A program made the translations under genes and the position numbers. A stretch of DNA of 64,000 bases. Origin: JAOZMY01 sp964577975. Its GTDB lineage: Bacteria; Desulfobacterota; S145-22. A model generated the notes under the pieces. That model saw nothing but the letters and a program-made list of their open reading frames with translations, did not search any database and had not been told where the DNA came from. Within the stretch, counting starts at the first letter, position 1; each line of letters begins with the position of its first letter. This document shows, piece by piece, positions 16,433 through 25,228 of this stretch. Where the stretch lies: assembly GCA_964577975.1 (NCBI GenBank), contig CAZOBB010000058.1, positions 1 through 64,000 of the forward strand, given 5' to 3'.

Positions 16433-17530
16433 TTAATCCGGAAGGCCGTCGCAATAGGTTCGACAGCTCTTCCAGTGCACAGCGAGGGTCAATTGATCTC
16501 CCTCCCTTACCTTCGCAGCGGGATAAAAATTGGGCTGTTTAACCGTGATGACGATCCCTTGCCCTATTTCGACCGAATATTTGGAGCTTTCCCCGAAATA
16601 TATCACCTCCTTTACCACCCCGTTAAAGGTGTTGTATTCCTCGGACACAGCCTCCGAGGTGGAAACAACCCGGAACTTTTCTGGACGGATGGCCACATAG
16701 ACGCGGGGACCTTCCACCGTTTCCGAACACCTCAACGCGTGAAAAGGCCGGCCTCCGGGTAACTGCAACAGGAACCTGTCAACCGTCATCTCCAGCACTT
16801 CTGCCTCGAATATATTCGACTCACCAATGAAATCGGCAACATAGAGCGTTTTTGGCTCTTCGTAAAGCTCCTCTGGTTTCCCCACCTGTTCCAATCTACC
16901 GTCTCGAAGGACAGCGATGCGGTCCGACATGGTCAGGGCTTCCTCCTGATCATGTGTCACATAAATTGTCGTAAAACCCAATTCTTCCTGGATATGTTTG
17001 ATCTCGATCTGCATGTGCTGGCGCAGCTTTTTGTCCAGCGCGCCCAGCGGCTCATCCATAAGGATAAGCCCAGGCTCGAAGGAAAGGGCCCTCGCCAGGG
17101 CTATGCGCTGCTGTTGTCCTCCCGACAACTGCGAGGGATACCGATCCCCATGCTGGGGCAACTGGACCATTTGAAGGGCCTGCGTAACCCGCTTGTCTAT
17201 CTCCTCTTTGGAGACTTTGTGCATTTTTAGAGGAAAGGCAATGTTGTCATACACTGTCATGTGGGGGAAAAGGGCATAGTTCTGAAAGACCATTCCAATA
17301 TTCCTCTTATGAGGAGGAATAAACGTCACGTCTTGCCCGTTCAAGAGGATTTCCCCCGCCGTGGGAAGTGTCAACCCTGCAATCATGGAGAGTGTCGTTG
17401 TCTTTCCCGATCCACTCGCCCCAAGAAAGGTCATAAACTCCCCTTCCCTGATCTCGAGCGTCAGATGATCGACAGCCACGACGCCAGGATACTCCTTAAC
17501 CAAACCGGTCAATTGGACAGAACCTGACAT
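16433..17530 (-). CDS. ABC transporter ATP-binding protein, PotA type
   Basis: A 365-residue ATPase. Walker A is GASGSGKTT (residues 37-45), the signature is LSGGQQQRIALARAL, Walker B is LILMDEPLGALD, and the switch is THDQEEALTMSDRIAVL. A C-terminal TOBE domain (about residues 280-360) is typical of the PotA/MalK/FbpC group. It energises the importer encoded downstream. It is the first gene of the operon, 26 bases ahead of the binding-protein gene, and diverges from secD over a 250-base gap. The ATG at 17530 follows AAAGGAGCGAT. Confidence 0.9.
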   Translation of the reverse strand: MSGSVQLTGLVKEYPGVVAVDHLTLEIREGEFMTFLGASGSGKTTTLSMIAGLTLPTAGEILLNGQDVTFIPPHKRNIGMVFQNYALFPHMTVYDNIAFPLKMHKVSKEEIDKRVTQALQMVQLPQHGDRYPSQLSGGQQQRIALARALSFEPGLILMDEPLGALDKKLRQHMQIEIKHIQEELGFTTIYVTHDQEEALTMSDRIAVLRDGRLEQVGKPEELYEEPKTLYVADFIGESNIFEAEVLEMTVDRFLLQLPGGRPFHALRCSETVEGPRVYVAIRPEKFRVVSTSEAVSEEYNTFNGVVKEVIYFGESSKYSVEIGQGIVITVKQPNFYPAAKVREGDQLTLAVHWKSCRTYCDGLPD

Positions 17531-17707
17531 ATCGCTCCTTTAACTAAGACAGAGTATTTCAAACGCAAAAGTAAGTCGAAGATACCCATCTGCCGTTTCA
17601 CGGTTACATGCATCGCGTATGAATCTACCGGTAGTTCGAAAGATTGTCAATACGGAACGACTTGGCGGGGTTACGCATGGATGGGTCAATTTCTTCCGCT
17701 TCTGCGC

Positions 17708-17736
17708 TTGCAATTTTAGAACAGATAGGGTATGAG
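17708..17736 (+). promoter_or_regulatory. Probable sigma-70 promoter of secD
   Basis: TTGCAA (17708-17713), a 17-base spacer and TATGAG (17731-17736) lie about 45 bases before the secD ATG. The -35 matches 5 of 6; the -10 matches 4 of 6. The rest of the 17531-17780 intergenic region shows no gene I would support. Confidence 0.45.
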
Positions 17737-17780
17737 AAGGCGTTTTTTATCAACGAAATCAGAAGAGAAAGGGATATGGC

Positions 17781-19373
17781 ATGTTTCGTGACCTGAAAAT
17801 TCGTTTTGGCATCATTATTCTCCTCGTCTGTGGGGCCCTTTTCGCCCTTGCCCCTTCCATCACCGACAACCTTCCGGACTGGTGGAAAGATTCTGTTCAC
17901 AAGATCAAATTAGGACTCGACTTGCAAGGAGGGATGCATCTCATTCTCGAAGTACAGGCGGAAAAAGCGGTGGAAAGCTTCATGGAACGAACCAAAAACG
18001 ATTTGGAAAGTTTTTTAAAATCGAAAGGAATCCTTGTTGTCTCCGCCCAGCGGAAAGGGCTTTCGGTAGAAATCAAATACGTCAAACCCAACACGAAGGA
18101 ATCGGTCTCTTCCCTCATCACTTCTCGTTACCCCGAACTACGTATCGTCAAAACTTCCCAAGAGGGGGGGCATGGCGTGATAACCGTAGAACTTTCCCAG
18201 AAAAGAAAGCTCGCGATGGAACGCGCCGCCGTCGACCAAGCGCTTGAAACGATCCGTAACCGGATCGATCAATTCGGCGTCACGGAGCCCGACATAAGCC
18301 GTCAGGGGAAAGACCGTATTCTCGTTCAGCTTCCAGGAATCAAGGATCCGGAGCGGGCGATTCAGCTTATCGGAAAAACCGCTTTGCTCGAGTTCAAACT
18401 CGTCGATGATGAGCACAGCCTCGAAGAAGCCTTGAAAGGCAACATTCCTCCGGGAGACGAGATTCTCTACCAGAGAATAGTCGACCCAGACACAGGTGCC
18501 GTTACACGGAAACCCTATCTCATCAAGAAAAAAACACTCCTTACCGGAGACGTGTTGAAAGACGCCCAAGTTCGCATCAACACCCAGTATGGCGAACCGT
18601 ATGTTTCCATCACTTTCGACTCGCGGGGGGCAGAAATCTTCGAAAAAATCACGGGTGAGAACGTCAAGAAACGCCTTGCCATCATCCTCGACAACAATGT
18701 CTACTCCGCCCCTGTAATCCAGGAGAGGATCGCGGGGGGACGGGCACAGATTACCGGGAGATTTACAACTCAAGAAGCTCATGATTTGGCTATCGTTCTT
18801 CGGGCCGGCGCCCTTCCAGCACCTGTGAAAATCCTTGAAAAAAGAACCGTGGGACCCACCTTGGGTCAAGACTCCATTCGTAAAGGTATCACATCCATTG
18901 TCATCGGTGGATTGCTTGTCGTCCTTTTCATGATTTTCTACTACAAACTGTCGGGAGTTGTCGCCGATCTCGCCCTGTTTCTAAACGTTATCTTTATCTT
19001 TGCCGTGTTGGCGGCGTTTCGCGCCACTTTGACGCTTCCGGGCATCGCCGGTATCGTCCTGACCATTGGTATGGCAGTAGACGCCAATGTCCTAATTTTT
19101 GAACGAATACGGGAAGAGCTGCGCCTGGGTAAAACGCCCAGGGCCGCTATGGAGGCAGGATTCTCTAAGGCTTTTATCACGATCTTAGACGCGAATGTCA
19201 CGACCCTCATCGCCGCCATCGTACTCTTTCAGTTTGGAACGGGTCCTATCAAAGGATTTGCCGTCACCCTGAGCATCGGAATCGTGAGCAGCATGTTCAC
19301 GGCCATCGTCGTCAGCCGAGCCATTTTTGATCTTGCTTTTGAGAAGAGAAGAATCAAAAAAATCAGTATATAG
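17781..19373 (+). CDS. secD: Protein translocase subunit SecD
   Basis: A 530-residue SecD with the usual layout: an N-terminal membrane anchor, LGLDLQGGMHLILEV (the SecD D1 hallmark), a large periplasmic domain with TIRNRIDQFGVTEPDI and ITGRFTTQEAHDLAIVLRAG, and five C-terminal helices with GMAVDANVLIFERIREELRL. With SecF it uses the proton motive force to pull preproteins through SecYEG. Length is typical for Deltaproteobacteria. secF follows after 12 bases. No yajC is present directly upstream, where it often lies. The ATG at 17781 follows AGAAAGGGATATGGC. Confidence 0.97.
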   Translation: MFRDLKIRFGIIILLVCGALFALAPSITDNLPDWWKDSVHKIKLGLDLQGGMHLILEVQAEKAVESFMERTKNDLESFLKSKGILVVSAQRKGLSVEIKYVKPNTKESVSSLITSRYPELRIVKTSQEGGHGVITVELSQKRKLAMERAAVDQALETIRNRIDQFGVTEPDISRQGKDRILVQLPGIKDPERAIQLIGKTALLEFKLVDDEHSLEEALKGNIPPGDEILYQRIVDPDTGAVTRKPYLIKKKTLLTGDVLKDAQVRINTQYGEPYVSITFDSRGAEIFEKITGENVKKRLAIILDNNVYSAPVIQERIAGGRAQITGRFTTQEAHDLAIVLRAGALPAPVKILEKRTVGPTLGQDSIRKGITSIVIGGLLVVLFMIFYYKLSGVVADLALFLNVIFIFAVLAAFRATLTLPGIAGIVLTIGMAVDANVLIFERIREELRLGKTPRAAMEAGFSKAFITILDANVTTLIAAIVLFQFGTGPIKGFAVTLSIGIVSSMFTAIVVSRAIFDLAFEKRRIKKISI

Positions 19374-19385
19374 AAAGGAATTTTT

Positions 19386-20456
19386 ATGGAATTCTTCAAA
19401 CCTGGCACAAATATACAATTCGTTCGTGTCCGATTCATTGCTATTACCATTTCGCTTTTGTTAATCCTGGCTGGGATTATTTCTCTTATCATTCATGGCG
19501 GTCCCAATTACGGTATAGATTTTCGAGGGGGAACACTCGTTCAAGTCAAGATTCACAAACCCACCGACATTTCCCACGTCCGATCTGCACTCAAAGACCT
19601 TAAACTGGGAGAGGTTGTCATTCAAAGTATCGGGCCAGAGAAAGAAAATGAATATTTGATACGAATAGAAAAAAGCTCTACCTCTCTGAAAGGGATTTCG
19701 GAAATCGTCAAAGAACGGCTCATCAAAAGGTTTGGGAAAGACAAAGTGGAAATACGCCGTGTCGAGATGGTAGGCCCCAAAGTTGGAAAAGACTTACGAC
19801 GCAAAGGTATGTGGGCCATCATCTTTTCCATGATCGCCATCCTCATCTACATCACGTGGCGTTTTGAATTCTGGTTTGCCATTGGTGCCATCGTCGCCCT
19901 CGCTCACGATGTGATGATCACCATTGGAGTTTTCTCCATCACGAACAAACAAATCAACTTGGCCATCGTAGCGGCCATCCTTACGATCATCGGTTATTCC
20001 CTAAACGACACGATTGTCGTATACGACCGAATCCGCGAAAATATGAAAAAACTCTCCAAGATCTCCTTCCCGGAGTTGGTCAATCAGAGTATCAATGAGA
20101 CGTTAAGCCGTACGATTCTTACCTCTCTCACAACCCTTATTACCGTCGTCATCCTCTTTTTCGTGGGAGGAGGGGTTATCCACGATTTTGCCTTCGCCTT
20201 GATTATCGGAGTCGTGGTAGGTACCTATTCTTCTATCTATATCGCAAGCCCCGTCGTTCTCTTTTTCGAACCGTACGGACGTAACAAAAAAGGGGGAAGG
20301 ATCGTAAAACGCCCTCCCGCCGCCCCGGCCCCCAAGCCCTCAAAGGTTAAGGTCGCCCCCGTTTCCGGCACCGCACCCGAGAAGCAAACTCCCGCCGCCA
20401 AAACAGGCGCGAAAAAGAAAAAGGGCTCTGGCAAAAAGAAGAAGCGGAAAAAGTAA
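19386..20456 (+). CDS. secF: Protein translocase subunit SecF
   Basis: A 356-residue SecF. It has an N-terminal helix, the signature GGPNYGIDFRGGTLVQVKIH, a small periplasmic domain, and the membrane block containing IIGYSLNDTIVVYDRIRENM and SRTILTSLTTLITVVILFF. It acts with SecD. The C-terminal 65 residues are an unusual Pro/Ala/Lys-rich cytoplasmic tail ending GAKKKKGSGKKKKRKK. Basic SecF tails occur in several lineages and may contact membrane lipid or the ribosome; that is inference. It lies 12 bases after secD. Confidence 0.96.
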   Translation: MEFFKPGTNIQFVRVRFIAITISLLLILAGIISLIIHGGPNYGIDFRGGTLVQVKIHKPTDISHVRSALKDLKLGEVVIQSIGPEKENEYLIRIEKSSTSLKGISEIVKERLIKRFGKDKVEIRRVEMVGPKVGKDLRRKGMWAIIFSMIAILIYITWRFEFWFAIGAIVALAHDVMITIGVFSITNKQINLAIVAAILTIIGYSLNDTIVVYDRIRENMKKLSKISFPELVNQSINETLSRTILTSLTTLITVVILFFVGGGVIHDFAFALIIGVVVGTYSSIYIASPVVLFFEPYGRNKKGGRIVKRPPAAPAPKPSKVKVAPVSGTAPEKQTPAAKTGAKKKKGSGKKKKRKK

Positions 20457-20465
20457 GCCCTTAGG

Positions 20466-20984
20466 ATGGCAAGTATACTAGGGTGGATTGGCTTAGGTTT
20501 TTTTCTCCTTGTTTTACTCGGGGGCATGTTATCCATCGCCCTAGGGATTCCAGGAACATGGATCATCCTTCTTGATGCCATCGTTTACGCGTGGCTGACC
20601 CATTTTAACGTTCTTACATGGTACGGGATTCTCTTTTTGTTTCTTCTTACCATCATTGGTGAAGCCCTTGAATTTTATCTCAGCATTAAAGGGATTAAGC
20701 GCTCCAACCCCTCTAAGGGAGTTGTGCTCGTATCTTTCTTTTGTGGTTTTTTCCTGGCAATCATCATGGCCCCCCTCTTTTTCGGCCTGGGAGCCATCCT
20801 TGGCGCGTTGCTAGGCACATTCGGTGGCGCTTTCTTAATGGAATACCTTTCCCAGCGGCGAATGGGACACGCCATAGATGTAGGACGAAAGGCCTTTGTC
20901 GGGCGTCTTCTTGGCTTCCTATCCAAATTCACGATTGCTACCATCATGATCCTTTTCATTGTCACACGAATCTTCCTGCATTAG
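20466..20984 (+). CDS. DUF456 membrane protein
   Basis: A 172-residue protein with four to five hydrophobic segments and glycine-rich turns (LGGMLSIALGIPGTWIILLD, LFFGLGAILGALLGTFGGAF), matching the DUF456 family. DUF456 proteins have no established function. The two internally similar Gly-rich hairpins resemble glycine-zipper membrane repeats. It starts 9 bases after secF and is probably co-transcribed, so a role in membrane biogenesis is a guess from context only. Confidence 0.75.
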   Translation: MASILGWIGLGFFLLVLLGGMLSIALGIPGTWIILLDAIVYAWLTHFNVLTWYGILFLFLLTIIGEALEFYLSIKGIKRSNPSKGVVLVSFFCGFFLAIIMAPLFFGLGAILGALLGTFGGAFLMEYLSQRRMGHAIDVGRKAFVGRLLGFLSKFTIATIMILFIVTRIFLH

Positions 20985-21015
20985 CCATCTCCCTTTCACA
21001 ACTCGAAAATTTTTC

Positions 21016-21044
21016 TTGACATCCCTCCTCTCCTGAATTATAAA
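21016..21044 (+). promoter_or_regulatory. Sigma-70 promoter of the IclR-family gene
   Basis: A perfect TTGACA (21016-21021), a 17-base spacer and TATAAA (21039-21044) lie 44 bases before the start codon. The -10 overlaps the left arm of a 30-base palindrome. Confidence 0.75.
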
Positions 21045-21069
21045 AAATATAAAGCTTTTTTATTTTTAT
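21040..21069 (+). promoter_or_regulatory. AT-rich palindrome overlapping the iclR -10, candidate autoregulatory operator
   Basis: Centred on AAGCTT between 21054 and 21055; the two 15-base arms match at 12 of 15 positions. It covers the -10 and the expected start site, so bound protein would block initiation. IclR-family regulators commonly bind such palindromes and repress their own gene. Confidence 0.45.
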
Positions 21070-21087
21070 GCAAGAAAGGGGACGTGA

Positions 21088-21885
21088 ATGCCGAGAATGG
21101 GTCGAGAAAAGTCAAGTTATGTGATTCAATCGGTGGTTAACGCGCTGAATCTTTTAGAACAGTTCATACATTCCGAAGGAGAATTGGGTGTCACAGAGCT
21201 TAGCAAACGTTTAGGGCTTCATAAAAACAATGTTTTCCGTTTGCTGGCGACCTTGGAATCCAAAGGGTATATCGAACAAAACAAGGCCACGGAAAACTAC
21301 CGCCTTGGAATAAAAAGCTTGGAATTGGGACAAACCTACATTCACCAGATGGGATTGGTACATCATGCCCATCCCATCATGGAAGAACTCGTCAAAAAGT
21401 GCAAAGAGAATGTCTATTTGGGCATCGTTCAAGGAAAAGTGGTTGTCTACTTGGACATGGTGGAGGCAAACCAGGTCGTTCGTGTGGCATCCCGTATCGG
21501 ACAACAATTGCCTATCCACTGTTCTTCCATCGGAAAGGTGCAAATCGCCTTTATGAGTGAAAGTGAGCTAGAAAAACTCAAACTAAAAGATACATTGAAA
21601 AGATACACACCGAATACAATCACGGATTATGAAAAATTAAAAAAACACCTCGAAGGCATCAGAAAGGTTGGCTACGCCATTGATAACGGGGAGTATGATG
21701 AAGGGGTTCGTTGCGTCGCGGTTCCCATCCGCGATTATACCCGCCAAATCGTTGCTGGTTTGTCCATTTCTGGACCCGTTTTCCGGATGACGGATGAAAA
21801 TCTGGAAAACGTTATTATTCCAGAAGCCGTGAAAGCAGGTAAGGAAATTTCAAGACGATTGGGTTTTGACATCACCACATACTAA
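21088..21885 (+). CDS. IclR-family transcriptional regulator
   Basis: A 265-residue regulator. The N-terminal winged helix-turn-helix shows VTELSKRLGLHKNNVFRLLA and TLESKGYIEQNKATENYRLG. The C-terminal GAF-like ligand domain contains RIGQQLPIHCSSIGKVQIAF and YAIDNGEYDEGVRCVAVPIR, the latter being the IclR effector-domain signature. It probably binds a small carboxylate; the regulon is unknown. It has its own promoter with a palindrome over the -10. The ATG at 21088 follows AAAGGGGACGTGA. Neighbouring dodecin is a possible target but has its own strong ribosome site. Confidence 0.92.
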   Translation: MPRMGREKSSYVIQSVVNALNLLEQFIHSEGELGVTELSKRLGLHKNNVFRLLATLESKGYIEQNKATENYRLGIKSLELGQTYIHQMGLVHHAHPIMEELVKKCKENVYLGIVQGKVVVYLDMVEANQVVRVASRIGQQLPIHCSSIGKVQIAFMSESELEKLKLKDTLKRYTPNTITDYEKLKKHLEGIRKVGYAIDNGEYDEGVRCVAVPIRDYTRQIVAGLSISGPVFRMTDENLENVIIPEAVKAGKEISRRLGFDITTY

Positions 21886-21968
21886 CCCTTCTGTCATCTT
21901 GAGATTAAAGCGCGTGAAATGCCAGTAAAGATAGGTGACAGGAAAAACCTTTAAAGGAGGAAAGCCGA

Positions 21969-22178
21969 ATGTCATCACGAGTCGCGAGAGTCACAGAAAT
22001 CATTGCCGCTTCCCCAAACAGCTTTGATGATGCCATCAAGATAGGGTTTGAGCGGGCCACGAAAACCTTACGGGGGATCACGGGACTGAAGGTTGTAGAA
22101 TTCAAGATTGCGGTAGAAGATGCCAAGATTGTGGAATACCGTGTTAGAATGGAGGTCATTTTCATTCTTGAAAACTGA
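21969..22178 (+). CDS. Dodecin family flavin-binding protein
   Basis: A 69-residue protein matching the dodecin fold: VARVTEIIAASPNSFDDAIK, then GFERATKTLRGITGLKVVEF and DAKIVEYRVRMEVIFILEN. Bacterial dodecins assemble as hollow dodecamers that store riboflavin or FMN and quench its photochemistry. Length is typical (65-75). Flavin specificity depends on a Trp in halophilic archaeal dodecin that is absent here. The ATG at 21969 follows a strong AAAGGAGGAAAG. It converges on the polysaccharide cluster with only 7 bases between. Confidence 0.9.
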   Translation: MSSRVARVTEIIAASPNSFDDAIKIGFERATKTLRGITGLKVVEFKIAVEDAKIVEYRVRMEVIFILEN

Positions 22179-22185
22179 ATCTTTT

Positions 22186-23847
22186 CTACGTTCGCCGATA
22201 AGAATAGACTAGGAGATCCTGATTCCCCAAGGTGTTCGTGTATCGATAGACTTCCTGATAACCAAATTTTTTCAAAAGATTAAGAAAGGAAGGGGCCGTT
22301 GCGGCTTCCTTTCTTTTCAAGATGACGAAGGCGATTTTGTGACGCCGCAAGGCATCTACGTCTTCTTCCCTCACCCTGTAAAACGGAATGGAATGGCATC
22401 CCGCGTAGTATCCAATCCGAATCATAGAGGTCAAAATAACGCAGTCGGTTTGTGAAGGCTTTCTCTTTTTAATCCAAGCCCCAACTATCTTTCTCCCCAC
22501 TTTCTCCACGCGATACGGCTTGGTTCCTTTCACTACCGTGACGACAAGAACAAGCGAAAGGAGGATCGAACCAAAGATCTTCTGATCGAAAAATTGTGAA
22601 GCGATCCGGCGATCGAGCATATCACACACATAGGTAAAACCTATTGCTGCCCATCCAAACCAAAAAACTATCGCGGCACAATAATGACGCCGGCTCACAT
22701 ATCCATATCCCGACAAAAGGGCGCTCAACATCCCCCAATAGAGCAATGAAAAGATTACGATAAAGGTATCGAATTTGTTCCATGGAAACCGATTCAAGTA
22801 AAAAAGGCGAAACACAACAAAAATACCAATAGGCAAGAACATGGCATGAAAAAAGCCAAAGGCGGTAATCGCCATTGATTTGAGAAAGATAACGAGGAAT
22901 CCCACCACAGAACTCGGTGTCTCCACATGGGGCACATACCGGCGTCCCAGGGCTTGGCGGATTCTGTCGGCTTGCTCCCACTCCCACTTGCTTCGATTCC
23001 TTAAGAATTCCGCTCTCTTTTTATCAACCCCCTTCGGGAGTGTTTTGACCATTGGCCCCTCAATCTGCTGCCCTTTTTTGACCACCCCCGACTCTCCATA
23101 CGCATGACGGACAAACGTTTCAATCTTCTTCTTTTTTGTTAGAATCCATTCTCCCGACTCTCGATGCAGATACACCATATACGGGGCGGCCACGCAGGAA
23201 ACGCTCACCAAAAAGACGACTAATCCCCACCCCCACCTTTTCAACGAGGTCCACTCCGTGACAACAAGCCACACAACCCCCGCCACCCCAACAACAAGCC
23301 CCTCTGGACGTGTCAGATACGCCAAGCCCACGGATACTCCCGCCATGGCAAACCACCCCAGCGCCATTCTGGAGGAAACGGCTAAAAGGAAAAGGGCCAC
23401 CGCCCACGCCACGAAAAAAAGATACAGCGGTTCCGTCAGAATATCCGCCGCATACCTCACAAGATAAGGAGAAACACAAAAGAACAAAAGCCCCAAAAAA
23501 ACGATGCGTTCATTTCTGTATCTATAGAAAAGAATCACCAAAGCAGGGACAGTCAAAGCACTCGCAACCAGGGACACTCCCATGGCTGCATGTTCCAAAG
23601 AGCCTCCCCCTATTTTTGCCATACCGGCTATCATCATAGGATATAGAGGATGGTAAGGATGAGCCAGGGCTTTTTCTATCTGCCCTGTCAACCAATATCT
23701 TGCCAGCTCGATATAGGTCAGGCTATCCCTCGAAACCAAGGCCGTGTTGATCCACGACACAAGCCGCACGAGCACCAAGACAGCAATACTCCCACTCACC
23801 AGGCTACGCCTCGAAAGACTCGCGCGATCCCCGCTTTCAATACGCAT
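22186..23847 (-). CDS. GT39/ArnT-like integral membrane glycosyltransferase
   Basis: A 553-residue protein with about ten hydrophobic helices in the N-terminal two thirds and a soluble C-terminal part. The first extracytoplasmic loop has SRDSLTYIELARYWLTGQIE and AHPYHPLYPMMIAG; the acidic-residue-plus-LTRPEGL pattern (VGLAYLTRPEGLVVG) is typical of GT-C enzymes (PMT/ArnT family). These use polyprenyl-phosphate sugars in the periplasm. It is the last gene of the polysaccharide block and overlaps the glycosylphosphotransferase gene by 11 bases. It could modify the repeat unit, lipid A or a protein; the substrate is unknown. Confidence 0.78.
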   Translation of the reverse strand: MRIESGDRASLSRRSLVSGSIAVLVLVRLVSWINTALVSRDSLTYIELARYWLTGQIEKALAHPYHPLYPMMIAGMAKIGGGSLEHAAMGVSLVASALTVPALVILFYRYRNERIVFLGLLFFCVSPYLVRYAADILTEPLYLFFVAWAVALFLLAVSSRMALGWFAMAGVSVGLAYLTRPEGLVVGVAGVVWLVVTEWTSLKRWGWGLVVFLVSVSCVAAPYMVYLHRESGEWILTKKKKIETFVRHAYGESGVVKKGQQIEGPMVKTLPKGVDKKRAEFLRNRSKWEWEQADRIRQALGRRYVPHVETPSSVVGFLVIFLKSMAITAFGFFHAMFLPIGIFVVFRLFYLNRFPWNKFDTFIVIFSLLYWGMLSALLSGYGYVSRRHYCAAIVFWFGWAAIGFTYVCDMLDRRIASQFFDQKIFGSILLSLVLVVTVVKGTKPYRVEKVGRKIVGAWIKKRKPSQTDCVILTSMIRIGYYAGCHSIPFYRVREEDVDALRRHKIAFVILKRKEAATAPSFLNLLKKFGYQEVYRYTNTLGNQDLLVYSYRRT

Positions 23848-25228
23848 TCTTGAAACCTTTGATCAAAGTAAAAAAGAGAATCTTGATGTCGAACCAAAGG
23901 GACCAGTTCTCGATGTAATAAAGGTCATACTCCAGCCGTTTTTGTAGGGATGTCCGCCCACGATAACCATTGACTTGGGCCCACCCCGTAATCCCCGTTT
24001 TGACCTTGTGCCGTAACATATAGCGGGGAATCTCGTTTTTGAATTTTTCTATAAAAACAGGTCGCTCCGGGCGAGGCCCCACCAAACTCATCTCTCCTTT
24101 CAGGACATTGAAAAACTGGGGAAGCTCGTCCAGGTTCCACCGTCGCATGAACGCACCGATTCGCGTCGTTCGCGGGTCGTTTTCCCTCGCCCAAACCGCA
24201 CCCGTTTCTTTTTCCGCGTCCACGACCATGGACCGAAATTTCAAAATGATAAAACGCTGCCCATCATATCCCATTCTTTCCTGCCGGTAGAAGACCGGTC
24301 CCTTCGATGTCAACTTCACCCCCAACGCCAACACAAGAAAAAGGGGGGACAAACAAATAATGGCAACGGCAGAAACCACGACATCCATTATTCTTTTACC
24401 AATCCTCCCCCACCCGTAGAGAGGCGAGGCGCTGACGTTTATGATTGGAATCCCATCCAAATCTTCTATGCTCGCGTTCAAGATATAGAATCTTAAAAAA
24501 TCCGGGACAATATGTATATCCACCAATTCCTCTCGGATTCCCTCCATCAATTCTTTGAGATACAGCTGATCCTCCAGGGGAAGGGCAAAAATCACATGCT
24601 TGATGTGATACGCCTGCACGATCTCAGGTAAGGCCTCATACGTGCCAAGAACCGGAACGTCTCCCCCTAGAGATTCTTCTTTTTCCCCCTTTCTCGTCAG
24701 AAAGCCAACGACCTTCAATCCTAGCTCCGGCTTTTCCTTCAAATACGACGCCACGCGCCCCCCCATTTCCCCCCTTCCCACGATGAGAAGGGAGTCTTTC
24801 GCCTGTTTTCCAATGTGTCTCGCGATCTGTATCAAAACGAGACGATCAGCCGTAAGCAAAAGGAGGTTCAAAAAGACAAAATAGAACAGAACCACGCGGG
24901 AATATTTATACTCTCTAAAGAAATAGGCCACCGCCACGAACAACAAAAGGTGGAGAGAAACGGCCTTTAGAACGTTGAAAAAAACTTTTTTGTAGTTTCT
25001 TAAAAGAGAAGTCTCTCCAATCCTCGCATAATGAAAAACGGCAAGCCACGTGACCACAATGGCCACGATCAATACCGCATAATCCCCAAAGGGGGGAATC
25101 CCTTTCGTTATGGGAACAATTGGAAAATAAAATCGTAGATAATAGGCGCCAATCCATGAAAGACTCAAGAGGAGAATATCGACGATGAGTAAAAGTCCTA
25201 CCCAGATTTCTTTTCGTTTATCAATCAT
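23837..25228 (-). CDS. Undecaprenyl-phosphate sugar-1-phosphate transferase (WbaP/WcaJ type)
   Basis: A 463-residue polyprenyl glycosylphosphotransferase that starts a polysaccharide repeat by loading sugar-1-phosphate, often glucose or galactose, on undecaprenyl phosphate. It has four N-terminal helices, a Rossmann-like CoA-binding domain (LLIVGRGEMGGRVASYLKEK), a fifth helix and the catalytic bacterial-sugar-transferase domain: YRQERMGYDGQRFIILKFRS, RRWNLDELPQFFNVLKGEMS and LVGPRPERPVFIEKF. Length matches WbaP/WcaJ. It is the committed enzyme of the five-gene cluster. It overlaps the adjoining GT gene by 8 bases. Confidence 0.93.
   Translation of the reverse strand: MIDKRKEIWVGLLLIVDILLLSLSWIGAYYLRFYFPIVPITKGIPPFGDYAVLIVAIVVTWLAVFHYARIGETSLLRNYKKVFFNVLKAVSLHLLLFVAVAYFFREYKYSRVVLFYFVFLNLLLLTADRLVLIQIARHIGKQAKDSLLIVGRGEMGGRVASYLKEKPELGLKVVGFLTRKGEKEESLGGDVPVLGTYEALPEIVQAYHIKHVIFALPLEDQLYLKELMEGIREELVDIHIVPDFLRFYILNASIEDLDGIPIINVSASPLYGWGRIGKRIMDVVVSAVAIICLSPLFLVLALGVKLTSKGPVFYRQERMGYDGQRFIILKFRSMVVDAEKETGAVWARENDPRTTRIGAFMRRWNLDELPQFFNVLKGEMSLVGPRPERPVFIEKFKNEIPRYMLRHKVKTGITGWAQVNGYRGRTSLQKRLEYDLYYIENWSLWFDIKILFFTLIKGFKNAY

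Noticed and set aside
17625..17900. Minus-strand open frame of 91 codons at the secD/potA gap
   Set aside because: It runs into the coding strand of secD, shows no domain, and the region is a divergent promoter region.
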